NCBI RefSeq assembly: GCF_007827595.1
Contig: NZ_VISR01000001.1
Span: 248,001 to 312,000, forward strand
Direction: 5' to 3'
From: Streptomyces sp. BK340
GTDB lineage: Bacteria; Actinomycetota; Actinomycetes; Streptomycetales; Streptomycetaceae
DNA length: 64,000 nucleotides
Translations under genes and position numbers: made by a program
Notes under the pieces: generated by a model
Databases searched by the model: none
What the model was told of the DNA's origin: nothing
The model's input: only the letters and a program-made list of their open reading frames with translations
Shown: positions 8,208 to 15,807 of the stretch, piece after piece
Position numbering within the stretch: position 1 is the first letter of the stretch
Layout of the letters: each line of letters opens with the position of its first letter

Positions 8208-9130
8208 TCACCCCGCAGCGGGAACTCCCGGAGCGGAAACCAGCCGTGCCCGATGTACCAGTGCCCGCCGGCCCGCAGATGGTCGCCGACGGCCCGCTCC
8301 ACGGACGTGCGCCGCGGCAGACGGGCGACCGGCAGGTCCGGGTCCCCGAAGACGAACTGGACGGGCTCGGTGTCGGCCGGTTCCGTGTCCTCGCGGGCGA
8401 TGCGGAAGCGTTCCTGGAAGCGCACGACGTTGGACCGCGCGGGCAGGTACCGCTTCAACTGGGGGTCGAGCAGCCAGGAATGGCACAGCACGGCGTCGGT
8501 GTGCTCCTCGGGGAAGTGCAGGGCGAAGAACTCCCGGGCCAGCGCCAGGGAACTGTCGCAGGCGGACGGCGTCAGCGGGCCGTGGAAGTCGGGTATGTGC
8601 AGGTTCAGGCAGGGTGTGCCGGGAACCGCGTCCAGACCGGCCGTCGCGATCACCGGCGCGGTGTGCTGTCCGAGTCGCGCCCGCTCGAACTGCAGCCGCC
8701 CCAGCTGGTACAGCTCCCCGCGGAAGTGATGGGCGAGCCAGCGCGGCGACTGCACCCCGGCCCTGCCGTGCCGTCTGCGGTGCACCGCGATCTGACGGCC
8801 CAGGTCGGCCAGCGTGCGCCGGGAGATCTCGGCCGGGATGCCGCGTTCCCGGTGGTGGGCGAGGGTGTGCGGGAGCGCGGCGACGAAGACGTACACGGCG
8901 AAGGCGGCGTGCAGAGCGGGCGGAGCGGATGCGAGCAGCTCGGCGAGGTCGGGTGTGCGGCCCGTCTCGCCCAGGTCCCGGAGCAGTTCCTCCACACCCT
9001 CCTCGAGGAGGCGCCGCGCGCCCGGGTCACGTGTCACGGTGCGCCGCAGCGCGACCAGTTCGTTGATCTCCTCGTGCGGCACGGCCAGGTCGAGGAGCAC
9101 GTCGGGCAGGTCGTCGGCGTCCGGCAGCAC
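8204..9130 (-). CDS. Acyltransferase-domain protein of a two-domain Streptomyces family
   Basis: The 308-residue protein matches in pattern a protein widely annotated in Streptomyces as acyltransferase domain-containing: an N-terminal helical part starting LPDADDLPDVLLDLAVP and a C-terminal GNAT-like part with LNLHIPDFHGPLTP and FQERFRI. GTG 9130 follows AAGGGGGA with proper spacing; the longer frame to 9316 has no RBS and crosses the promoter of the divergent gene. The acyl donor and acceptor are unknown. It overlaps the methyltransferase start by four bases. Confidence 0.65.
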   Translation of the reverse strand: MLPDADDLPDVLLDLAVPHEEINELVALRRTVTRDPGARRLLEEGVEELLRDLGETGRTPDLAELLASAPPALHAAFAVYVFVAALPHTLAHHRERGIPAEISRRTLADLGRQIAVHRRRHGRAGVQSPRWLAHHFRGELYQLGRLQFERARLGQHTAPVIATAGLDAVPGTPCLNLHIPDFHGPLTPSACDSSLALAREFFALHFPEEHTDAVLCHSWLLDPQLKRYLPARSNVVRFQERFRIAREDTEPADTEPVQFVFGDPDLPVARLPRRTSVERAVGDHLRAGGHWYIGHGWFPLREFPLRGE

Positions 9131-9207
9131 GGAGCATCCCCCTTCGGCGGACGTCGTTGATGAACGTCCCCGCCGAAGAGTACGTTGCAAGGAGGAGTGG
9201 TGATCCG

Positions 9208-9528
9208 ATGCGTACGGGCAGTGAACCGGCGACCGCGCGCAGTGCGCTGCGAGCGCGTTTCTGGCTGAGCGTGTGGGGGCTGGTCTGGGCGGTCTTCGGC
9301 ACCGCGGTGTTCGCACTCGTCGGGCGCCCCGGCTGGGCGGCCGCGTGCGGGGTGCTCTGGCTGGTGGCCACCGTCGACATGACCATGATCCTCAGACACA
9401 TCCGGCAGGGCCCGCACTACCAGCCGGGCCGGGACGTACCGCCGTACCGGCCGGTCGACGGCGGCCCGCCCCGCCCGCGGCCGAGCAGCCGGCCCTACAC
9501 GCGCCCGCCTCGGCCCCGGCACCCGTGA
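9208..9528 (+). CDS. Small membrane protein with two transmembrane helices
   Basis: The 106-residue protein has two adjacent hydrophobic helices (about residues 17-37 and 43-61, VWGLVWAVFGTAVFALVG and AAACGVLWLVATVDMTMIL) and a Pro/Arg-rich cytoplasmic-looking tail. I start at ATG 9208, which follows AAGGAGG by 12 bases; an in-frame TTG at 9157 lies upstream of that RBS. I recognise no family. It is divergent from the acyltransferase gene. Confidence 0.6.
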   Translation: MRTGSEPATARSALRARFWLSVWGLVWAVFGTAVFALVGRPGWAAACGVLWLVATVDMTMILRHIRQGPHYQPGRDVPPYRPVDGGPPRPRPSSRPYTRPPRPRHP

Positions 9529-9622
9529 CGGCGGCTTTCGCCCCCCGGCGCGGGCTCGCTCCTGGGCGTGCCCCGGCGCGGACCCATCAGCGCGGGCACC
9601 CCCGGGGCGGACCCGCCGACGG

Positions 9623-10003
9623 TCAGGACTCGAAGCCCGCCGCCTTCAGGTACTGCGGGTTTGGGTCGAGCGCCGCGGCCAGCCGGAAGTGACGCTTGGC
9701 CTGGTCGGCGCGGCCCTGGCGTTCGTAGGTGCGGGCGAGTGCGAAGTGCGCGAACGCGTTGTCCGGCTCCCGCTCCAGCACGATGGTGAACTCGAGTTCG
9801 GCAGGCCGCAGTTGTGCGGCCGCGAAGAATGCACGCGCACGCAGCAGCCGGGCGGCGGTGTTCTCGGGATGCGCGGCGATGACTCCGTCCAGCAGCTTCA
9901 CCGCACCCCGCGGATCCCGCGCGTTGAGCAGCTGCTCGGCGGCGCGGAAGTCTATGACATGCGTCTCCGGAGTACGTCCGGTCGAACCGCTGGTCTCGGG
10001 CAC
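9623..10003 (-). CDS. Short tetratricopeptide-repeat protein
   Basis: The 126-residue protein consists almost entirely of three TPR-like helical pairs: DFRAAEQLLNARDPRGAVKLL, NTAARLLRARAFFAAAQLRPAE and NAFAHFALARTYERQGRADQA, with the last ending in LDPNPQYL. No signal peptide or membrane helix is present, so it is a cytoplasmic adaptor. Its partner is unknown. It lies directly downstream of coaE on the same strand, 49 bases away. Confidence 0.85.
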   Translation of the reverse strand: MPETSGSTGRTPETHVIDFRAAEQLLNARDPRGAVKLLDGVIAAHPENTAARLLRARAFFAAAQLRPAELEFTIVLEREPDNAFAHFALARTYERQGRADQAKRHFRLAAALDPNPQYLKAAGFES

Positions 10004-10052
10004 GGCAAAGTCCTTCCCTCACTGCGGCGGTTCAACGCCCCGACGCGAACGG

Positions 10053-10700
10053 CTATTCCGCGCCACCGTCGCGCGGCCGCCCGTCCCCGGATGCCGCCCG
10101 CGGCTCGCGCGCCCGGCGCACGAGATCGTCCCAGACGTCCGCCACGCGCTTGTGCAGCGCGTCCAGGGGGACGTCGTTGTCGATCACGACGTCCGCGATC
10201 TCCCGGCGCTGCTCACGGGTGGCCTGCGCGGCCATACGCGCGCGAGCGTCGTCCTCGGTCATCCCGCGCAGCCGGACCAGCCGGTCGAGCTGGGTCTCGG
10301 GGCTCGCGTCGACGACGACCACCAGGTCGTACAGCGGCGCCAGGCCGTTCTCGGTCAGGAGCGGCACGTCGTGGATCACGACGGCGTCCTCGGCCGCGGC
10401 GCTCTCCAGTTCGAGGGAGCGGGCGCCCACCAGGGGATGCACGATCGAGTTGAGGACGGCCAGCTTCCCGGGATCGGCGAAGACGATGGAGCCGAGCCGG
10501 GGCCGGTCCAGGCTGCCGTCCGCGGCGAGGATCTCCTCGCCGAAGGCCTCCACCACGGCCGCGAGCCCGGGCGTGCCGGGCGCCACGACCTCGCGCGCGA
10601 TCCGGTCGGCGTCGATCAGCACGGCCCCGTGCTCCACGAGCAGCCGCGACACCTCGCTCTTGCCGGCGCCGATGCCGCCGGTCAGGCCCACTTTCAGCAT
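10053..10700 (-). CDS. coaE: Dephospho-CoA kinase
   Basis: CoaE phosphorylates the 3'-hydroxyl of dephospho-CoA with ATP, the last step of coenzyme A synthesis. The P-loop is [12 protein letters not shown] at residues 6-17, followed by [13 protein letters not shown], the CoA-binding segment, and the RLxRMT-like [17 protein letters not shown] lid. The protein is 215 residues, normal for the short bacterial form; mycobacterial CoaE has an added C-terminal domain that is absent here. I start at ATG 10700, directly before LKVGLTGG. Its place two genes from rpsA matches the rpsA-coaE linkage seen in other actinobacteria. Confidence 0.95.
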   Translation of the reverse strand: MLKVGLTGGIGAGKSEVSRLLVEHGAVLIDADRIAREVVAPGTPGLAAVVEAFGEEILAADGSLDRPRLGSIVFADPGKLAVLNSIVHPLVGARSLELESAAAEDAVVIHDVPLLTENGLAPLYDLVVVVDASPETQLDRLVRLRGMTEDDARARMAAQATREQRREIADVVIDNDVPLDALHKRVADVWDDLVRRAREPRAASGDGRPRDGGAE

Positions 10701-10775
10701 GAGCGGAAGCTTAGGCCCTGCCGCCGACGGGACCACCCCCGGCGTCGGCTCCGCGGCCGGGCCTGCCGACCGTGC

Positions 10776-11714
10776 TCAGCTCTCGCCCTCGCGCTCCGCC
10801 AGGAACCGCTCGAATTCCCGCCCGATCTCGTCGGCGGACGGAATCTCGACCGGCTCGGCGAGCATGTTGCCCCGGGTCTCGGCGCCCGCGGCCGCGTCGT
10901 ACTGGTGCTCAAGGCCCTGGACGAGCGAGGTCAGCTCCTCGTCGCCCTCCTGGACCTGCCGGTCGATCTCGGTCTGCGTGCGGTGCGCCTCCGTGCGCAG
11001 GGAGTGCGCGATGCCCGGCAGCACCAGCCCGGTGGCGGCGGTGACGGCCTCCAGGACGGTCAGCGCGGCGTCCGGGTACGGCGAGCGGGCGATGTAGTGC
11101 GGGACGTGCGCGGCGACACCCAGGACGTCGTGTCCCGCCTCGATCAGGCGGTACTCCAGCAGCGACTCGGCACTGCCGGGCACCTGGGCCTCGTCGAAGG
11201 GGCTGCGGTGGCCCGGGACCAGGTCGGTGCGGTTGCCGTGCGGGGTGAGGCCCACGGGGCGGGTGTGCGGGACGCCCATGGGGATGCCGTGGAAGTTCAC
11301 GGACAGGCGGACGCCGAGCCGCTCCACGATCTGCCGTACGGCGGCCGCGAACCGCTCCCACTCCACGTCCGGTTCGGGCCCGGACAGCAGCAGGAAGGGA
11401 GCGCCGGTGGCGTCCTGGACGAGGTGGACCTCGATGGAGGGTTCCTCGTAGTCGGTCCAGCTGTCCCGCTTGAAGGTCAGCAGCGGGCGGCGGGCCCGGT
11501 AGTCCACGAGCCGGTCGTGGTCGAAGCGGGCCACGACCTGGTGGGGCAGTGAGTCGAGGAGCCGGTCGACGATCTGGTCGCCGGTCTCACCCGCGTCGAT
11601 GTATCCGTCGAAGTGGTAGAGCATGACAAGTCCGGCCGACTCCTGGGCGAGCGCCATGTCGACGACGGCCAGACCCTTCGGCTCCCATGCGTACAAACCC
11701 TGCGGATCAAGCAC
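10776..11714 (-). CDS. PAC2-family protein (proteasome assembly chaperone-like)
   Basis: The 312-residue protein shows the PAC2 pattern: an early [15 protein letters not shown] stretch ([19 protein letters not shown]), [30 protein letters not shown], and [15 protein letters not shown]. The C-terminal 60 residues are acidic and helical. PAC2 proteins are common in actinobacteria, which have proteasomes; a chaperone role is an extrapolation from eukaryotic and archaeal relatives. GTG 11714 is chosen because VLDPQGLY is the family start and AGGAGGAG precedes it. It is upstream of coaE on the same strand. Confidence 0.85.
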   Translation of the reverse strand: MLDPQGLYAWEPKGLAVVDMALAQESAGLVMLYHFDGYIDAGETGDQIVDRLLDSLPHQVVARFDHDRLVDYRARRPLLTFKRDSWTDYEEPSIEVHLVQDATGAPFLLLSGPEPDVEWERFAAAVRQIVERLGVRLSVNFHGIPMGVPHTRPVGLTPHGNRTDLVPGHRSPFDEAQVPGSAESLLEYRLIEAGHDVLGVAAHVPHYIARSPYPDAALTVLEAVTAATGLVLPGIAHSLRTEAHRTQTEIDRQVQEGDEELTSLVQGLEHQYDAAAGAETRGNMLAEPVEIPSADEIGREFERFLAEREGES

Positions 11715-11918
11715 TGTGACCGCTCCTCCTCGTGTTCTTCTTCGACAACGTCCCCTGGGGCATGGGCATTCCCGCGCCGGGCCGCTGAGCAGGCACCTCG
11801 CTCCGCACACCTTGACGCCCCGTCAACTGGTCCGTACCTTCACGAAGACCAGAGTTCACATTCACGCACAGCGTTCATGTATGAGATCAGCCGTCCGTAC
11901 GACAGGAAGGCACCCCCC

Positions 11919-12887
11919 ATGCGCACGCGCACGCTGCTCACCTCCCTGCTCGCCGCGACCACCGCCACCGGCGGCCTGCTCCTCTCCGCGAGTCCGGCCC
12001 CGGCCGCCCCGACCGCCCGGACCGTCGAGGTCGGCACCGCGGCCCAGCTCAAGACCGCGCTCAGCAGTGCGAAGCCGGGCGACACGATCCATCTCGCGGA
12101 CGGCACGTACACCGGCAACTTCAAGGCGAGCACGCCGGCCGGCGCCACGGCCCGCATCGCCCTCACCGGCTCCCCGAAAGCCGTACTCACCGCGAGCGGC
12201 GGCTACGGCCTGCACCTGAACGGCGCGTCCTACTGGACGGTCAGCGGGCTGACCGTGACCGGCGGCCAGAAGGGCATCATGATCGACTCGGCCAAGGGTG
12301 TCGTGGTGGACAGCGTCACCGTGCACGGGCTCGACATGGAGGGCGTGCACTTCCGCAACTCCAGCACGGACGGCGTGCTCAGGAACTCGAGGATCTACGA
12401 CACCGGGAACGACGGCCGGGGCATGGGCGAGGGCGTCTACGTGGGGACCGCGAACACGCTCTCCGACAAGAGCGACCGCGTCCAGATCCTCGGCAACACG
12501 ATCGGCCCCGACGTCGGCGGCGAGAACGTCGACATCAAGGAGGGCACGACAGGCGCGCGGATCGTCGGCAACACGTTCGACGGCAGCGGGCTGACGGGCG
12601 CCAACTACGACGACTCCTGGGTCGACGTGAAGGGCGACGACGTCCTCGTCCAGGACAACACCGGCCGGAACACCAGCAACGACGGCTATCAGACCCACAC
12701 CCAGCAGTCCGGCTGGGGCTGTGGCGCGGTCTTCAGGAACAACAAGTCGACTCTGACCGGCGCCACCGGCTCGACCCGGCTGGCGATCAACGTGACGAAC
12801 TACAGCACCGCGTGCAGGACGACGGTGTACGGCAGCAACACGGTGACGGGCGGCAAGGGCCTGACCAACATCCCGGTCACCCCCTGA
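11919..12887 (+). CDS. Secreted right-handed beta-helix (pectate-lyase-like) protein
   Basis: The 322-residue protein begins with a Sec signal peptide (MRTRTLLTSLLAATTATGG, cleavage near PAPAAP, residue 30). The rest is a parallel beta-helix: successive strands such as SYWTVSGLTVTGG, GVVVDSVTVHGLDMEGVHF, GVLRNSRIYDTGNDG, DRVQILGNTIGPDV and DVLVQDNTGRNTSNDGYQTH. A conserved cysteine pair lies near the end (GWGCGAVF and STACRTT). Relatives are polysaccharide lyases or adhesion-like proteins; catalytic residues cannot be assigned by eye. AGGAAGG at 11904-11910 is the RBS for ATG 11919. It is divergent from the PAC2 gene. Confidence 0.85.
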   Translation: MRTRTLLTSLLAATTATGGLLLSASPAPAAPTARTVEVGTAAQLKTALSSAKPGDTIHLADGTYTGNFKASTPAGATARIALTGSPKAVLTASGGYGLHLNGASYWTVSGLTVTGGQKGIMIDSAKGVVVDSVTVHGLDMEGVHFRNSSTDGVLRNSRIYDTGNDGRGMGEGVYVGTANTLSDKSDRVQILGNTIGPDVGGENVDIKEGTTGARIVGNTFDGSGLTGANYDDSWVDVKGDDVLVQDNTGRNTSNDGYQTHTQQSGWGCGAVFRNNKSTLTGATGSTRLAINVTNYSTACRTTVYGSNTVTGGKGLTNIPVTP

Positions 12888-12904
12888 TACGGGTGGCGCG
12901 AGCT

Positions 12905-12950
12905 CCCCAGGGGCGCGGGGAACCGCGCGATCAGCCGCAGCGGCCCGCGG
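12905..12950 (+). repeat. Scattered Streptomyces intergenic repeat, copy A
   Basis: The core GGGGCGCGGGGAAC at 12910-12923 continues with CGCGCGATCAGCCGCAGC. A second copy lies inverted at 36044-36083 with the same core and the same CGA-CAGCC-CAGC continuation. This short sequence is known to recur between genes across Streptomyces genomes. Here it sits downstream of the beta-helix gene and before a terminator hairpin. Confidence 0.7.
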
Positions 12951-12983
12951 CCGAGGGACGAGCGGCGGGCCCCGAACAAGTCC

Positions 12984-13015
12984 GAGGGGCCGCACCTCGA
13001 AAGGTACGGCCCCTC
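12984..13015. terminator. Hairpin between the convergent beta-helix gene and rpsA
   Basis: GAGGGGCCG (12984-12992) pairs with CGGCCCCTC (13007-13015), with a further ACCT/AGGT pairing inside and a small CGAA loop. It lies 31 bases past the rpsA stop and about 97 past the beta-helix stop, so it can end transcription from both sides. No T-run follows, as is usual in Streptomyces. Confidence 0.8.
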
Positions 13016-13046
13016 AGCACTATCGGCTAAACCCAGCGGCTAGCGC

Positions 13047-14540
13047 TCAGCTCTGGCCGCCGGCCAGCTTCTCGCGGAGCGCGGCCAGGGCCTCGTCCGA
13101 GGCCAGGGCACCAGAGGTGTCCGCACCCTCGGAGGAGTACGAACCGCCACCCGAAGCGGCCGGAGCGGCAGCCTCGCCACCCTCGGCGGCAGCGGCAGCG
13201 TCGGCCTCGCGGGACTTGATGACCTGCTGCTGGTGCTGCTCGAAGCGGGACTGCGCCTCGGCGTACTGGCGCTCCCACTCCTCGCGCTGCTTCTCGTAGC
13301 CCTCGAGCCAGTCGTTGGTCTCGGGGTCGAACCCCTCGGGGTAGATGTAGTTGCCCTGGTCGTCGTAGGACGCGGCCATGCCGTACAGGGTCGGGTCGAA
13401 CTCGACCGAGGCCGGGTCGGCACCGAAGGACTCGTTGGCCTGCTTCAGCGAGAGGCTGATGCGACGACGCTCGAGGTCGATGTCGATGACCTTGACGAAG
13501 ATCTCGTCGTTGACCTGGACGACCTGCTCCGGGATCTCCACGTGGCGCTCGGCCAGCTCGGAGATGTGGACCAGACCCTCGATGCCCTCGTCCACGCGGA
13601 CGAACGCACCGAACGGAACCAGCTTGGTGACCTTACCCGGGACGACCTGACCGATCTGGTGGGTCCGGGCGAACTGCTGCCACGGGTCTTCCTGGGTCGC
13701 CTTCAGCGACAGGGAGACGCGCTCGCGGTCCATGTCGACGTCGAGAACCTCGACGGTGACCTCCTGGCCGACCTCGACAACCTCGGACGGGTGGTCGATG
13801 TGCTTCCAGGAGAGCTCGGAGACGTGGACCAGACCGTCGACGCCACCCAGGTCCACGAAGGCACCGAAGTTGACGATCGAGGAGACGACGCCGGAGCGGA
13901 CCTGACCCTTCTGGAGGGTCGTGAGGAACGTCTGGCGGACCTCGGACTGGGTCTGCTCGAGCCAGGCACGGCGGGACAGGACCACGTTGTTGCGGTTCTT
14001 GTCCAGCTCGATGATCTTGGCCTCGAGCTCCTTGCCGACGTACGGCTGGAGGTCGCGAACGCGGCGCATCTCGACAAGGGAGGCCGGGAGGAAGCCACGG
14101 AGGCCGATGTCGAGGATGAGACCACCCTTGACGACCTCGATGACGGTACCGGTGACGATGCCGTCTTCTTCCTTGATCTTCTCGATGGTGCCCCAGGCAC
14201 GCTCGTACTGGGCGCGCTTCTTCGAGAGGATCAGGCGGCCTTCCTTGTCCTCCTTCTGGAGGACAAGGGCCTCGATCTCGTCGCCGACGGCCACGACCTC
14301 GTTCGGGTCGACGTCGTGCTTGATCGAGAGCTCGCGGCTCGGGATGACACCTTCGGTCTTGTAACCGATGTCGAGCAGGACCTCGTCCCGGTCGACCTTC
14401 ACGATGACGCCGTCGACGATGTCGCCGTCGTTGAAGTACTTGATCGTCTCGTCGATCGCGGCGAGGAAGGCTTCCTCGTTACCGATGTCGTTGACCGCAA
14501 CCTGCGGGGTGGTGGCGGTGGTCTCGGTGCTGCTCGTCAT
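13047..14540 (-). CDS. rpsA: 30S ribosomal protein S1
   Basis: S1 binds mRNA at the ribosome and helps start translation on structured or weak-SD messages. The 497-residue protein carries four S1 motifs (about residues 37-106, 124-188, 209-277 and 294-363; for example VDGVIVKVDRDEVLLDIGYKTEG and GVVSSIVNFGAFVDLGGVDGLVHVSELSW). This is the four-motif actinobacterial form, shorter than the six-motif E. coli protein. The last 90 residues are a low-complexity Ala/Gly/Glu tail. ATG 14540 (MTSSTETT) is chosen; the longer frame would begin inside the leader. A hrdB-type promoter and a structured leader lie upstream. Confidence 0.97.
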   Translation of the reverse strand: MTSSTETTATTPQVAVNDIGNEEAFLAAIDETIKYFNDGDIVDGVIVKVDRDEVLLDIGYKTEGVIPSRELSIKHDVDPNEVVAVGDEIEALVLQKEDKEGRLILSKKRAQYERAWGTIEKIKEEDGIVTGTVIEVVKGGLILDIGLRGFLPASLVEMRRVRDLQPYVGKELEAKIIELDKNRNNVVLSRRAWLEQTQSEVRQTFLTTLQKGQVRSGVVSSIVNFGAFVDLGGVDGLVHVSELSWKHIDHPSEVVEVGQEVTVEVLDVDMDRERVSLSLKATQEDPWQQFARTHQIGQVVPGKVTKLVPFGAFVRVDEGIEGLVHISELAERHVEIPEQVVQVNDEIFVKVIDIDLERRRISLSLKQANESFGADPASVEFDPTLYGMAASYDDQGNYIYPEGFDPETNDWLEGYEKQREEWERQYAEAQSRFEQHQQQVIKSREADAAAAAEGGEAAAPAASGGGSYSSEGADTSGALASDEALAALREKLAGGQS

Positions 14541-14548
14541 GTGGGAAA

Positions 14549-14598
14549 GGGCTCCGGTACGGACATTGAAGTCGTAGGTACTGCTACGCCGGGAGCCC
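14549..14598 (-). promoter_or_regulatory. rpsA leader stem-loop covering the Shine-Dalgarno
   Basis: On the minus-strand transcript GGGCTCCCGG (14598-14589) pairs with CCGGAGCCC (14557-14549) with one bulged base, and an inner hairpin CGTAG/CTACG (14588-14584 with 14577-14573) forms in the loop. The only SD-like bases before the rpsA start, GGAG (14555-14552, 11 bases from ATG), are inside the closing arm. The arrangement could let S1 control its own translation, as is established for E. coli rpsA, but the link is inference. Confidence 0.55.
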
Positions 14599-14739
14599 GT
14601 ATCGCTCTGAAGAAGCCGGACAGCCAAGGAAGCGCCCCACCAGGAACTGGTGATGGCGCCTCGACAACCGAGGGGACATACAACAGATGCGAGCGCAGCC
14701 TGCTACGTCTGAGGTGCGCAGGCCCGCAGCGCAACTTGT

Positions 14740-14768
14740 AGCATACGGGGGCAGCCGGACATGGTCAA
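14740..14768 (-). promoter_or_regulatory. rpsA promoter, vegetative (HrdB) type
   Basis: Read on the minus strand, TTGACC (14768-14763) and TATGCT (14745-14740) are separated by exactly 17 bases. This is close to the best match to a -35/-10 pair in the window and fits the high demand for S1. Transcription would begin near 14733, leaving a leader of about 190 bases. Confidence 0.8.
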
Positions 14769-14858
14769 TGCGCGAAGGCGCACACCCGGGGCGGTTCACC
14801 GCATACCCGGCACAAGAAAGCGTCCCAGGAGGCCGCGCAGGGCCGCGAGACCCCTTCT

Positions 14859-15737
14859 GTGACGCACTCGCCCGGGCGGGTTGCACGGAAGAGTACGACG
14901 AGGGAGCCGATCATCCAAGAGTCCGAAGCACTCGACCCCGAGGGGTTCGAACCGGAAGCCACCCGGCGTGACACCGGCGTCGCGGAGAGCACCCGGGCCA
15001 ACCGTGGCTGGTGGGACCGCAACGCCGACGAGTACCAGGTCGAGCACGGCACCTTCCTCGGCGACGACCGCTTCGTCTGGGGCCCGGAGGGCCTGGACGA
15101 GGTCGAGGCCGAGCTGCTCGGCGCGCCGGAGGACCTGAAGGGCAAGGCGGTCCTGGAGATAGGTGCGGGCGCGGCGCAGTGCGCGCGCTGGCTGGCCGCC
15201 CAGGGCGCCCGGCCGGTGGCCCTGGACATCTCGCACCGCCAGCTCCAGCACGCCCTGCGCATCGGCGGATCGTTTCCGCTGATCTGCGCCGATGCCGGCG
15301 CGCTGCCCTTCGCGGACGGCTCCTTCGACCTGGCGTGCTCCGCCTACGGGGCGCTGCCGTTCGTGGCCGACCCGCGGCTGGTCCTGCGCGAGGTGCGGCG
15401 GGTGCTGCGGCCGGGTGGCCGGTTCGTCTTCTCGGTGACGCACCCGATCCGCTGGGCCTTTCCGGACGAGCCCGGCCCCGAGGGCCTGTCGGTGTCCGCG
15501 TCCTACTTCGACCGCACGCCCTACGTGGAGCAGGACGAGGAGGGCCGCGCGGTCTACGTCGAACACCACAGAACGCTCGGCGACCGGGTCCGGGACGTCG
15601 TGGCCTCGGGCTTCCGGCTCGTGGACCTGGTGGAGCCGGAGTGGCCGGCCTGGAACACCTCGGAGTGGGGCGGCTGGTCTCCGCTGCGCGGGAACCTGAT
15701 CCCGGGTACGGCGATCTTCGTCTGCGAACGGGACTGA
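14859..15737 (+). CDS. SAM-dependent methyltransferase (class I)
   Basis: The 292-residue protein has the motif I LEIGAGAAQCARWLAAQG, motif post-I VALDISHRQLQHA, and the LPFADGSFDLACSAYGALPFV and LREVRRVLRPGGRFVFSVTHPI motifs of the UbiE/Methyltransf_11 group. The conserved fold begins near residue 45 (STRANRGWWDRNADEYQ); the first 40 residues are poorly conserved and a shorter start cannot be excluded. It is divergent from rpsA, a linkage that recurs in Streptomyces. The substrate is unknown. Confidence 0.8.
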   Translation: MTHSPGRVARKSTTREPIIQESEALDPEGFEPEATRRDTGVAESTRANRGWWDRNADEYQVEHGTFLGDDRFVWGPEGLDEVEAELLGAPEDLKGKAVLEIGAGAAQCARWLAAQGARPVALDISHRQLQHALRIGGSFPLICADAGALPFADGSFDLACSAYGALPFVADPRLVLREVRRVLRPGGRFVFSVTHPIRWAFPDEPGPEGLSVSASYFDRTPYVEQDEEGRAVYVEHHRTLGDRVRDVVASGFRLVDLVEPEWPAWNTSEWGGWSPLRGNLIPGTAIFVCERD

Positions 15738-15754
15738 GCGGCCTCGCTCACCGG

Positions 15755-15780
15755 CGCCCCGCACGCACGCGTGCGGGGCG
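15755..15780 (+). terminator. Strong GC hairpin after the methyltransferase gene
   Basis: CGCCCCGCACGC (15755-15766) and GCGTGCGGGGCG (15769-15780) form a 12-bp perfect stem with an AC loop, 18 bases after the stop. The next gene starts 27 bases further on the same strand, so the hairpin separates the two transcription units. TTCTCG follows the stem. Confidence 0.85.
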
Positions 15781-15807
15781 TTCTCGCGTCCGTACGACAC
15801 TGGGGGC

